The translations under genes and the position numbers were made by a program. Below the pieces are notes generated by a model, which was not told the DNA's origin, did not search any database, and saw nothing but the letters and a program-made list of their open reading frames with translations. DNA of 52,784 bases, taken from NCBI GenBank assembly GCA_013115125.1, contig JABANN010000212.1, positions 1 to 52,784 of the forward strand. The letters are read 5' to 3'. Source of the stretch: Perkinsus olseni (taxonomy: Eukaryota; Perkinsozoa; Perkinsida). Each line of letters opens with the position of its first letter. Positions within the stretch are counted from its first letter, which is position 1. Positions 10,474 to 21,457 of this stretch are shown one piece after another.

Positions 10474-10948
10474 ATGGGAGGCAGACGTCTGCTCCACGGC
10501 AACTACTTCACACGTTATCTTTTTGGATCGCTCGCGGTCCTCTGGATTGCTGAGTATGCTGCTGCCTGTCAATACGGGGTACTAGAAGGCTCGATGAGAT
10601 CACGTCTCATGTTGACCCACTTTGTATCTTGCATGGTCGACCTTCAGATACCGCGCCATCGTAATCCCAACTGGATGTGGTCTTGGTGGCTTGAGAAGCA
10701 GAATCAGATTAAGAATGTAATTCTATTATCACTGACAACCTTCCCTCATGCGGTATCCTCAACCTATTCTGCCACGTGCCATCTTCAACCTATTCTGTCT
10801 TGTGCCACCTTCAACCTATTCTGCCATGTACCATCTTTAGGGTGAGATTCCCGCCAACACCCCGGGCTATGCCATGGTCAAGTGGAACAACGAAGCTGAG
10901 CAGAGGTGGCTCAAGACACTCAACGTGGAGGCTATGAATGAGGAGTAA
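10474..10948 (+). CDS. small single-helix membrane protein, 93 aa
   Basis: Three exons (10474-10578, 10648-10716, 10841-10948) sum to 282 nt with all junctions in phase 0 and GT-AG introns of 69 and 124 nt. The protein begins with a short basic N-terminus, has one hydrophobic helix (about residues 15-33), then a Trp-rich stretch (NPNWMWSWWLEKQ) and a polar tail ending in NVEAMNEE. Size and make-up resemble lineage-specific subunits of mitochondrial inner-membrane complexes, but I do not recognise it. The second intron is filled by a 26-bp tandem repeat. Confidence 0.65.
10757..10834 (+). repeat. 26-bp tandem repeat x3 inside an intron
   Basis: Three copies of a 26-nt unit with core TCAACCTATTCTG start at 26-nt spacing (core at 10759, 10785, 10811) within intron 10717-10840. 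Each unit resembles a pyrimidine-rich 3' intron end, but only the last is followed by a usable TTTAG acceptor. Confidence 0.8.
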
Positions 10949-11745
10949 GATATGCTGTCGTCTGTGTATCTTTCACGCTTCAACCTTAGATTCGCCCGTC
11001 GTCGTGAAGCTTACTACAAAGGGCATGGCCATCACGGCCACTAGTATGTCACTATTTGCTGCTTATCACATCCGTACGCTAGGGCGTCGGAACACCGCCA
11101 GTGTTGTTATCGAGGAGGATATCTTTTTTGTCGCCAATGTTGCGCTGCAGTTCGGGGACAGGGGCAACACAACAACGCAGCTCTACTGTAATAGTACTCC
11201 TAGTAACACGTCGTTAATAGCGATGATGACCCAACGTTCCTTTTTTTCTGAAGTAGTTCGTCGACTCGTAGCTGGCCAATTGCTGCTCGGGTGCGCTACT
11301 ATTGACGTAACTCAACTCTGAGCTAACCCAGTATGCCGCCTTAAATAGGGCTGAACCGGTAGTTGTTCTTGATGCTCTTTTGAGTGTTCGGTTGAATGAT
11401 CCCGGACAGCGATCCTCTCTGGCCTCATTCTATTGAAGGTTTCACGAATATGTCCTCGTAACGGATGCACCTGATGTGACTATCGACCCGTAGGCCTTGA
11501 ACATACCGAGCTGAAATCCACTGAGCTAGCAGTACTGGCAGCCGTCTCGAGTGGGAAAGAGGACCAGCGATCGTTCCAAAGAACTGTCCGACGTTTAAGG
11601 AGAAAAGTGGGAGGCTATGGGTGATGATAGTCCTTGACGAGAGCTGGTCCGGACTGCGATCGATTCGGAAAGTGTGACACCCTTGTTACCCACTAGGAGA
11701 TGAATATTGAACCAAGCGTGTTGCTGTTAGTTGTGAATACGACAG
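10949..11745. other. intergenic, nothing firm
   Basis: About 800 bp without a supportable gene. A CTTCAACCTTAG sequence near 10973-10984 looks like a 3' splice site of this genome, which hints at an unrecognised exon, but no protein-like reading frame follows. Confidence 0.4.
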
Positions 11746-14322
11746 ATGGCAAATTCAGGGAGTCTTCCCTCTCGACAGAAGGTTTACGTCTATTACGGCT
11801 CGGCTAGCGGTCGAGCGGAGGAGGCTGCATTCGACCTGTGGCGAGAGCTAAAGGCCTGTAAGTACCACACGGTCCAAGTCAGCGGCCCTCAAGCGTTGGA
11901 CGCTGCCCCTTTCGAGGAAGTTTTCGATGGGAAGGAGAGGAAGACGGTAGTACTGTGAGGAGGGCCCCGAGTCGTTGTCACGGCCCATTGGTCAGGTGAT
12001 CTTTATAGTTTCGACTACCGGGCAGGGCGACTGTCCGGAGAACATGGCAATGTTTTGGAGGAAGCTGAAGGGGCTTGTGGCGCGAGGGGGCGTGGATGAT
12101 ACCAGACACAAGCCGGACTGTGCTGTCTTTGGCCTCGGTGATAGCAAGTAGTGTGGGGTAATGGATAGTGGAAGATAGGAAGGAAAATGAACTCGTTTGA
12201 GGTTTCCACTAGGGTTGACTCGGCCATTAGGGAACTCTCGAGAGGAAGGGCTCGCGGGAGGTGTTGCGAGGGGGATTACGCATCCCCGAGGGGCAGCCAG
12301 CTTAGCAAAAACGGCGCCCTCACCCAGCTTTGGCCAGCCGCCCTGAGCACTGATCCAACGGCGGTGACGGCCTGAATTGTTATCACATTATCCTAGGGGA
12401 CAAGAAGGGGACGATTGGTTATGAATGCCAGGCGAAGAAATGAGCCACTATAATCATCAAAACGACGACTAAGTCATGAGTTAGTGTACCTCGCAACGCT
12501 CGGTGCGTATAGGATGTGAGGAAGGTGTGGTATTACCATTCAATTATTTGCACACTCGCATTCTACCGTCTCGGCTGGAGACAAGGAGGGGCGGCGGCCC
12601 TCTCTCGAGTGCTGCTTACCGTAATGGATCGTCTCCGCAGGTACAAGTACTACAACGTGGTGTCCCGAAGGCTGTACGGCATGCTCAGGCATCTTGGCTG
12701 TAGTATGATACATCGCCTGGGATGCGGGGATGATCAGCACGACTTCGGCTACGAACAGGAATTCGACCCGTGGGTGGCTGAGCTATTGGGAGGTATCACC
12801 CTCCGCCCGGTCGTCTGACGGAACTCCTCCTCTCTCAGTCGACCCTACCAGGCCATCACGCAAGCGACAGCCTTTGGAGAAGACCCTGTATAAGGTGCGG
12901 TCGTGCAGCGAAAGTACTGTCGGGCAACAGGACGACCAGCGTCATAGTCGAGCTACTGTCTTGTGGCGGACGTGCCTCACCCCTTCCCGGGCGGAGAGGG
13001 AGGCGATCCATCTTATGCGGTTTTTCATGCCGGCTGGAGCTGGGTGGCACTACAAGCCAGGCGACGTCTGCAAGGTTTGGCCGGTAGTCGAGTCGGGAAT
13101 CGTGAAGGCCTTCGTGGAGGGCACTCTGGGCCGCCACTTGACTGACGCTGTGGTCGTGGAGCCCCGGTTCGCGTCGAGGGAGCTGGGCCGTCGGATGCCC
13201 TGCGGTCAAGCTATTCAGTTGGGGGAGCTTTTCTCGAAGTATCTTGACATCACTGCCATCCCCGGGAGGTATTTCTTCTCTGTCATGGGAGAGCTGGCAG
13301 ATGAAGCGTTGAGGAAATGCAAGGATAGCAAGATTTATGAGGAAATGGAACTTCTCCGTGATAAGCTGGTAGAATTCGGTTCACGTACTCCCGATGGGAA
13401 GAACAAGCGGTACGAGTACTGCGAAGCCGAGCAGATGTCCTACGCTGAGGTCCTTTGGGATTTCCGTCACGTCAGCGTCCCCTTGGAGAGGTTGTTGGAG
13501 CTCATCCCCCCGATAGCCCCTCGCAGCTACTCCCTGGCAAGCTGTCCGGATCTTCATGCCTTCTGGCGGGCGATGCCGATGGTTGGATCGAAGGCACCGG
13601 TAGAGGGGCTCGAGTTTGAACTGTGCGTTGGGAGGGTCACGCGGACTACTCCCCTGCAGAGGGTGAAGGCTGGGCTGGCGAGTACTTATTTGACGCAGCT
13701 TGGAAAAGAGGACTGTGTGAGGGTCGAACTTGCGCGGGGTCAGACCCTCGAGAATAGTGGCGTGGATGATCCACGGACTCCGCTGTTCCTCATGGCGGCT
13801 GGCACCGGTGTAGCACCCATCAGGGCCCTCGTCCAAAAGCGCCTCCTCGAAATCTGGGAGGCTCACGATCGGAATTCCTCCCTCGGTCGCATTGACGTCG
13901 TCCTCGGCCACCGGCACCCCGGGCAGGACTTCCTCTTCGCCGAGGAGTGGCGTGCAATCGTCGACGAAAACCCCGACCTCATCCGAGTGGTGGCAGCCTG
14001 GAGCCGACCAGACGAGCAGGAGGTGGTTGATCTCTCCAACTCCGACAGCACCGGAGGCTACTGCTTCACTGACCTCGGCAAGAACGCCCTGCCCGACCGT
14101 CTTGTAGGGAGGAAGACCTGGATCCAAGACGTATTGAAGTGGGCCCTGGACCCGGCCGCAGTGCTGAGTGAGCGTAGCTGGACGAAGCTGATCCTAGGAG
14201 GGAAGAGCCATCCCATGCCCATGCAAGTGTGGCAGACCCTCTGTGAGCTATCCCCGGGCGGTGAAGTGGAGCTGAACGGAGTGAAGAAGGAGGGCCGTTA
14301 CTTTACAGACACCTGGGCATGA
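11746..14322 (+). CDS. NADPH-dependent diflavin oxidoreductase (Tah18/NDOR1)
   Basis: Four exons (11746-11946, 11996-12147, 12641-12792, 12839-14322) sum to 1989 nt, 662 residues. An N-terminal flavodoxin domain has the FMN loop YYGSASGRAEE, STTGQGD and FGLGDSKY. A central FAD domain carries RSYSLAS, and the NADPH domain carries AAGTGVAPIRA. The C-terminus FTDTWA matches the conserved FQTETWA end of NDOR1. In yeast and animals this enzyme passes electrons from NADPH to the Fe-S protein Dre2/CIAPIN1, which starts cytosolic iron-sulfur assembly. The introns are 49, 493 and 46 nt; the 493-nt intron, interrupting the codon after GLGDS, is about ten times the local norm and holds no recognised gene. 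Confidence 0.92.
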
Positions 14323-14465
14323 GCCACTTGTACATACTACGATCATCCTCATCATCATTGTTGCATTCGGTGTATTATTGCTGCAGTTCCTCCTCCTTAG
14401 TTTCTGACACCTCTAGCTGGTCTTTTGTTGTTACAGTCTCCCAGAGGACGGCAGTTTTTCTTACT

Positions 14466-14806
14466 ATGCCGTACGGCATCACGATCAAGCAGTTCGTAGT
14501 GAGTACGTCGATGGCCTTCAGCAGTCTCCTGATGGGTAGCACCTCCCAAGGCCCCTGCCCCTCCTACCCTCCTCTCAGGGTCGATAGTGGTCCACGCGAT
14601 CATGCAACCATCCCTGCAGCAACCAGACTTCACTGACGAGGTCGAAGCACGGCAGCGGGCCATCAGACGAGTAGGGGAATTTTTCCTATCCACTGTGGTC
14701 GTTGTGCGGCAAGCTGTGACGTCGGGTGCTGCAGGTACAAGAGGAAGAGCTACTACGGACTACAGGCAGCCCCTCGAGCCCTCCGCCGTCTTCCGCACAG
14801 AAATAG
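14466..14806 (+). CDS. BRAWNIN/UQCC6-like mitochondrial microprotein
   Basis: Three short exons (14466-14535, 14579-14670, 14735-14806) sum to 234 nt, 77 residues. The N-terminal MPYGITIKQF, the helix ending in GSIVVH and the following PxLxxPDF segment match, in spacing and order, animal C12orf73 (BRAWNIN/UQCC6: MPxGV..., GSxVVH, RPxLxxP). That protein is a one-helix inner-membrane factor needed for assembly of respiratory complex III. The tail is Ser/Pro-rich and does not match. The introns are 43 and 64 nt. It starts 144 bp after the diflavin stop. The call rests on a short match; a chance match in a small hydrophobic protein is the main alternative. Confidence 0.6.
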
Positions 14807-14913
14807 ACCAGCACCATTGCTCCGTCGCAGCAGCCATGACGTTTCTGGACCACCAGGGTGTTGGTTTAGTGATGAGAGGCGATAAGGAGGTCTCAGTTGT
14901 TGTTGCGTCACCC

Positions 14914-16230
14914 ATGTCATCAGCGCAAGACGTGTTTTCGGAGGACCCCCATTACCCCTCAGCGGGCAGCTTCCCCACCACCCAGGGCTCGGCTGGGAGC
15001 AAGTACAGCAGGAAGGACTATTGGGACCTGGACCAGATCCTGCAGGTGGGCTGAGGGCGCCTGCTGCTCGCCATTGGTGATTGATCTCAGGATGAGCAGC
15101 TCATCGACACCCGACTTGTCGACACAGCGTACGGCCTTGGATGGATGAACAGTCAGGCTGCTGAGGTAGAGTCGTATCAGAGGAGAAGGGAAGACGAGGA
15201 CGCGGACGGGGACGGCGATGAAAATATGGTAACGTTACTGCATGGCGATGATATTGTGATGAGCGCCAGCTCCTAAGGCTCTTGGGCGTTGGCCACGACG
15301 GGCGCGGTTGGCAATGCATTCGGTCCAAAAATTGACGATGGTTGAGGGCGAGACTTCTGTCTCCCTTGTGTCAGAGTCAGGCCGAGAACAGACCAGTGGG
15401 TGGCCAGTCGGGCGACGAAGGGAGTGCCAACCACGTGAGGCGGCTTCGCTCCTTCGAGGGCCTCCTCGAGGATGCCCCTGCAGTTACCCGCTGACTGCAA
15501 GCTCTCTCTTCCGCTGTGGATCGCTGAGGGCCTCTACTTGCGCCGCTTCGTAGAGGTAGGTCCTGTCTCGTCTGTGAGGGGGTGACCGCCCCCGCCGTCA
15601 GATTGAGGAGGTGCCTTCGATATTCAACGCCAACATGCAGGGTCTGATGACACTCGAAGCAACGTAAGGCGGCCTCCTGGCTGTGCAGTCGATACTGTCC
15701 TTGTCGTTAGGGTCATGCGGCTGGATCAGAAGAGCTTTTATTACTTCGAGATTGGCATGAGACTTGCCGCTCTCCTCGGGGTAGGTGGCAGGTTGGTATG
15801 ATAGGGTCAGTCTCTTGCTCCTCTCCTCCTGCGAGGATGAACTATCGGGTAGGGCTTTTTTGTGGAGCGCAGGCGTCTTCATGTCACCAAGCGGTCACTC
15901 ATACTTCGCTCATGTCATCATCGCTCATCTCCTCTTCGTGATGTCATCGTCAGTTACACACCCTCATGGAGAGGCTACTGAAGGGGATGTTCGAGCGATC
16001 CAGGAATATTTTCGACGTAGCCCAGACCCAGATCGTCGGTGCTGATCAAGAGAAGAGGATGCAGGTGGGTCGCTGTTCCCACCGGGATAGCCCCTCCCAC
16101 CCCTCCTTAGGTGCTCATGGACTTCATGACGAGGAGCGAGCGAGAAAGTAGTCCGCCCTCCATTAGCGTCATCATCAGCCTAGTATCTCCCTCCTTCAGT
16201 CTTCCAGCAAGGCGTGATGGTTGCCGGTGA
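14914..16230 (+). CDS. PSF3: GINS complex subunit Psf3
   Basis: Psf3 is one of four GINS subunits that bind Cdc45 and Mcm2-7 in the replicative helicase. Exon 1 (14914-15045) holds YWDLDQIL, the conserved start of the Psf3 B-domain. Later exons give KLSLPLWIAEGLYLR, FVEIEEVPSIF and SFYYFEIGMRLAALL, which match the family's LSLPLWLA, V.LP..F and FY..G..L blocks in order. Further exons (15959-16064 and 16111-16230, with a 46-nt intron) encode helices such as MERLLKGMFERSRNIF. The introns I could place are 45-47 nt. The exons between about 15200 and 15480 and around 15780-15950 are not fully resolved, and the start codon is the best in-frame ATG rather than a proven one. Confidence 0.75.
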
Positions 16231-16445
16231 ATACGATCTGTTCCGTAGCGGGTAGGTTGAGTGCTCCTGTCTCCCCTCACCCGACCACCTCCACTGTAGG
16301 CAGCTCTCGAGAGTGCGCCAGTCGGCCGTCCACATCGCCCCCCGGCGAGACTAGGCATGTCAGATTCCACTGTATAACGTCAGTGTTGTGTTCACGTCGT
16401 CAATCCTCGCCTCTTGCCGCCAAAGACTTTGCACGCTTATTCTTC

Positions 16446-19400
16446 ATGTCACTATTCCGGGCGAAGGAGTGGTGGTCCTGGCGTGTCACCACCAATGATG
16501 GTAAGACTACATTTCATTTTTCTGGGCCGACTACCGGTTCGGATTAGGGACGCCAGACGAGGTGGATGGTACAGCCGGCGCTGTAGCGGTTGCCAATATC
16601 GACAACGACCCTGCAGGGAAGGTGAGCCTGCCGCTGTCACGCGCCACGAAATTACGCTACTGGCCAGATGAAGGTGGTAGTCGGCAGCCTGTCGGGGATC
16701 CTTCGTATCTTCCTACCGAAGGGTGGGCCCAGCGGCGGCAGTACTGTCGAGGACCTCATCGTCGAGAGGAACCTCCAGTGGCCGATACTACAGCTACTCC
16801 CGGGCAGGTCATCACCGACATCATCGCCTGCAGCGGCGGCGATGATGAGTATCTTAGGTTCATCAGTGGAAGTAGCGAGCTCTTCCTCGCTGTCCTTCAT
16901 CCTTATTCCCTTGCAGTGTAGTCTCTTGTCTACCACTCCTTCCCTACATCACCCTCCACAGGTACGCTGTCTCAGCTGTGAAGTCAGGAGGGGTGGCGGC
17001 CTACTACGACATCCAGCAGGTTGTCCGTCTTCGGGGCCCTCCTGAAGGACCCTCCCTCTCTTCAGGTCGCCGCGCATAAGTTCGCCAGGCCGGCGTATAA
17101 CATGACCAGCGGTGCCTTCGGCGGGGATCGAACCTCTGCAGGGTCTGAGGCTATTTGTGTAGCCAGTTCAGCAAAGAGGCATCCCTGCTAGCCTGCTGCG
17201 AAGACCTCAGGTTCAATCTCTGGACGGAGTACTGCAGTTCTACCTCAACGGAAGCTTTGCCTTCCACCGGCTTCTCCCTCAGTCCTCCTTCATCATACCA
17301 GGGCCCCTACTGTATGCTGCCCCCTGCTTCGCTCCGCTAACAATTTTTTAGGTACCTGTCGGCCTCAGACCGGCTCATCACTGCGAACTCTGAGATGGTC
17401 TTGGAGTGCTATCGGTAAGGCTGTGAGCGCCGCCCCTTGCCTGCCGTCGTCGCCACCGTCCAGGTACTCCGCCCTGGCCTCGGCCGGTGATAACGTGGAT
17501 GTCGATCCCACACTGGTAGGGTGCCCTCCTCCTCCCATCCGGGTCGGGTTGCTCGAGTTCTTCTTACAACTAATGACGCTGCTCGCGACCAACAGAGGCT
17601 CACTATGGTGTGGTAGTGGAAGTAGATAATGAAGATCCTATCCGATACACAGTCTGTCCCACCAAAAACTTGAACTTCTCAGTCTTGCTACAAATCTGTT
17701 ACTTTTCAAACCAACCACAGTCGAATAGGGTAGGCCATACAGGGTGTTATCGTCAGATGACCGGCAAGAGGCTGACGGCAGATTGGAAGGCCAAGCTGGG
17801 GGACCACATCACTTGGCTTGGCGCGGCACGGTCGCCAGCGGTCACGATGGAGGAGGCACTCCCAGGCATATCTTAGGTTCACCCAAGGAGCAAACGAGGA
17901 TGTTGTAGCCCTCGGAGACCAAACCCTCTTCGTGGTGGATGATAAGGTTGTCTTCCTCGACTACAGAACAGCATCCGACCACCCCCTCAGGGCCGAGTAA
18001 AGTCACAGCGACGGTTAGAGTACCCCTGCACCTGCGCTTTCGTCTGCCCCCTCCTCCAAGTCACTGGTGAGAGGCCCCCTCCCGAAGGCGATGATTTTCT
18101 GTTCAGTAGGCGAGGGTGATGGCGTCCATCAGCTCCTCATCGGCACCCAGACGGGCCACATACTAGTGCTGAGGTCGGGGCATCTGTTGGTCTCGGTCGG
18201 AGCCATGGCCCTGTAGGGAGCGGGCCCTGGTCTGGTGCTGCTTGGTCGGCCCCTCCCCCATCACAGCCATCACTGTGGCGGAGTTTGGCGACACCATGGG
18301 GATGATATGTAACCCCATTGAGGGAGCCCTCCCGTCCCTCATCCCCCTCAGGTTCCCTGGACGATGCTGGGCTCCTTCGAGTGAGCCACCACCGACCTCG
18401 CCCTCAGTTTACACTACTGGCCAGGTGTCCTACCTTGCCACAGACCCACCCGTGGCGTCCACCATGATCAACACCGATTCACGCGACTGCGACTACGATC
18501 AGATGGTGGGGACCTCGCGTCAGCCGGTGGTCCTCCGAGCTGCCCCTCAGGAAGCTGAGCATAGACAGCTCCTTGACGCCATCAGGCGACACCATCAGGA
18601 GAAGGAGGAGGCGGGGCAGCCTGCTGAAGAGCAACTCCCTCCGAGAGAGGTTCATGTGAAAGTTCACGTACCATCAACGATCGACCCGCCCACCAGTGTT
18701 GATGAGTTGGCCTTCCAACCCGAACAGGACGACCTACAAGGCCTCTTCATGGTAGGAGGCGGCCTGCCTTACCGTGTTGTGTAGTGGACGTCCTCAGCAG
18801 CACGACGGCCTCCCACAGCAGATCACAGTAGAATTCGAGATCACCAACACAGACGTTAGAGGTGCCCGCAGGCCGGCTGTTGATGGTCCTTGACGGCGGT
18901 GGTCAGGGCGAGCGGCGCGAGGGCTCACGCTGTCCGTGCAGCCCCTCTCCGACGCAATCACGACGTTGATGCCGAAGATCATGAGCCTTCCCGATGTGAG
19001 GCCGATGATCCCCGACCGCGTTCACCCCCGATCAGGTCCAACCAGGAGGACCCCCCACTCGAGCCTCGCTGACTTTTTACATCAGCACCCACATCCTTTG
19101 CAGCTGTCGGGACGTCGAACTAGTCCTCACCTACACCCTAGGAGGTGGGGCGGGCACCAAGTCTGCCATCTCCTCGCTTCAACCTTAGATACTCTTCGAT
19201 GTAGCACCAGCAGCTTCGAGCTGCCACTGTGCTTCATGGCCAATCCGATACCCCCGACCAACGAGGCCAAGTACCCCTCGACCTGTCCTCAGTCCCTCCG
19301 CACACCCCCTGATCAGCTTCAAGGTCGCCATCGGGGCCACCGCCATTCCTCCTACCCTGGGTTCGATCTTCCAGGACTTCCTCCAGGGGGCATCGGTACG

Positions 19401-20318
19401 GCCACCTTCACTTCGCCCATCAGGACCCCCCTCAGGCTGCGGGCTCTCACACCGCGCCAGAGGGAAGTGTCCGTAACATTCTCTCCTTGCGACTGGCATG
19501 CGGGAAGGATGTCACCATTCTACAGTCGAAAACCAGCGGCAGATTTTGCGTCCAATCGACGGAGTTCGGTCCTCTGTGGGTTGGCCTGGCTGAGCTAGAG
19601 AGACGCTGCAAGGACTACTTCGTCGAGGGCGACTTCCAGCTCACCTATCTGGTGGGCACCATAACTTTATGCTACTTTCACGACCGCAATGCATCAGGAT
19701 TCCCTACCGTTACAGGACTACTTTGCCCTCGTGGATGATCATTTTTCCATCCGCCATCACCTCCAGGTTGGCACTCGTCCGGTCGGGGGCAGCCAGGTGC
19801 CTTCCCTGTAGGGCCTCCGATTGGAAGTTGGTAAGAAGTCCCTTCAGTACAGAGACAACCAAAAGCAGCTCCTGACGAGGTTGAGAGACAAACAACCGAC
19901 AGATCTCAATGGGATGGATGAATTACTAGAAGTCTAAGATGCCGCACCCAGGGATCGAACCTGCGACCTCCAGCCAGGTCACATACGGTGGCCTTATTGA
20001 AGTCCTCGATGAGATTGAGGATGCCCGAGCTGCACTGCGTGTCCTGAGTGGCGACCTGGCCGCCGCTACCGAGCTGATGATCGGCCTTATGAAGTGGAGG
20101 TCCGCTGAGGGCCGGTGTGCTCTCCCCTCCGGTCGAGGTTGAGCAGGTTCGATATGGGAGAGGAAGATACCCAACATCTCCGCCAAGTCCTGTCGTCCAC
20201 AGCTTTGCGACCGGCCTCCGATTCCCCGACCACGGACTTCGATCTGTCCAACGAGGTGCCGTCCACCGGAGGGACCTATTCCGAGTTGTCCCACCTTAGA
20301 CCGAAGATACGCATCTGA
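16446..20318 (+). CDS. BBS9: Bardet-Biedl syndrome 9 protein (PTHB1), BBSome subunit
   Basis: BBS9 is a core scaffold of the BBSome, which carries membrane proteins in and out of cilia with the IFT trains. The N-terminus MSLFRAKEWW, then VAVANIDND, VVVGSLSGILRIF, AYNMTSGAFGG, VQSLDGVLQFY and GPL-YLSASDRL follow human PTHB1 block by block through the beta-propeller. Later TGKRLTADWKAKLGD, YLATDP and the C-terminal LQDYFALVDDHFSIR and QLLTRLRDK helices also match. Early exons are firm: introns at 16501-16547, 16622-16667, 16808-16857, 16918-16961, 17020-17065, 17159-17210 and 17312-17351. Exons between about 17600-18250 and 18800-19350 are only partly resolved. The intron at 19932-19977 is tRNA-like. 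Its presence implies a ciliated or flagellated stage. Confidence 0.9.
19932..19977 (-). other. 46-nt intron with antisense tRNA 3'-end-like sequence
   Basis: The whole GT-AG intron of BBS9 lies between ...MDELLE and VTYGGLIE. Read on the minus strand it gives AGGTCGCAGG-TTCGATC-CCTGG followed by an acceptor-like TGCGGCA: a T-arm with 4 of 5 base pairs and a B-box. No D-arm or anticodon arm is present. Confidence 0.55.
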
Positions 20319-21457
20319 TGAGCCCCACTCAGGGCTGGCACGAGAGGACGGAATGTGCCGTCGGGCAGGTGGATGTCTCCCATTCTTTTCATGCCCAGTA
20401 CGACCGTCCGTGGCAGTTACTGAAGATGGCAACCTTCACCAAGTCGGGACGCGATGAGGCCTTCACAACAGGGCAGTGCCGCATCCCCGAGGACACGAGT
20501 GGGCATCAGCCGAGGAATGGGAGTGGAGGCTGCAAGTCAGGTCGTCTCAAGAAGCTCATCACCCGACTCATCGACCGCTTGGCCCACGGCGCCCGCCCTA
20601 CTCGAAGGGAATGACGTTAACATGATGGCCTTGTTGTCATGGTTTCCCTCGGCCCTTGTCTTGGGTTGCATCCCCGCCGCCCGGCAGTCGCTGCAGGCCT
20701 CAGCCTGATGGACTACACAGATGATCGGATAGGGCACTTCTCAGTGGGGGACCTCGGCTTCCTCGACCCTTCAGTACCCCACACCAACGACATGATATCT
20801 TGGATAAAACACGTAGCCGCTATCACAACGACCACTGGTCATGATTATCGCTAGTTACGGTATGAGAACCCGGCAGGAGGGGACATAAACTTCCATAAGT
20901 CAGTCCCAATAGTGATCCCTTCAAGGGGGTGCCATCAGGTACCACCTATGTTGGGGCCAACCATGCGTTAACGATCCTAGCGCAGCTGCAAGCCTCGATA
21001 TGGAGTGGATGCGACGAGGTCCTCCGCTTCGCTCCGCTAATAGTTTCGAGGAATTTTTTCTTTAGGTGTGCCAATTGGACCGCCATTCCGTCCAACGCCA
21101 GAGGCCCCACGAGCCCCCGAGATGCCCTCGATCGGACCATACGAGCAAATCATCGGGAAGCCGTTACAGGAGTGAAGCCTCCCCGCCTAGGGGAACGCCA
21201 CAGACCTACTCAGATACACCGTCCACCCGTACGATATAAACAGCCACAAACTGGGAGGGCCGATGTGCCTCTCGAAGGGCCTCGTCGTTGGGGGACCTCC
21301 AACGCAGCAGGCGGAGACTTCAGCGGACGTGTTGCGAATGTTCGTGTTCATGAGCGAAGCATGGCGTAGTGGGAGGAGCCGTTCTCTGCTTTGAGGATAT
21401 TTTCGTTCCGTTATCACATAGTGGGGGACTCCAACCAAACAACAGTGAGGGAACAGG
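20319..21457 (+). other. unresolved exons between BBS9 and the minus-strand block
   Basis: Several protein-like stretches lie on the plus strand (around 20415-20610, 20700-20850 and 20935-21230), and a clear 47-nt GT-AG intron at 21019-21065 joins SIWSGCDE to VCQLDRH. I could not join them into one credible protein or recognise a family. They may belong to one hypothetical gene. The intron carries the CTTCGCTCCGCT motif. Confidence 0.35.

Noticed and set aside
17120-17140. GGGGATCGAACC, a B-box-like antisense tRNA 3' end in BBS9
   Set aside because: It lies in an exon: the frame reads NMTSGAFGGDRTSAGS between firm BBS9 blocks, so the match is coding coincidence.
19360-19372. GGTTCGATC as a tRNA-like fragment
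   Set aside because: It is coding in BBS9 (TLGSIFQDF) and has no T-arm pairing.
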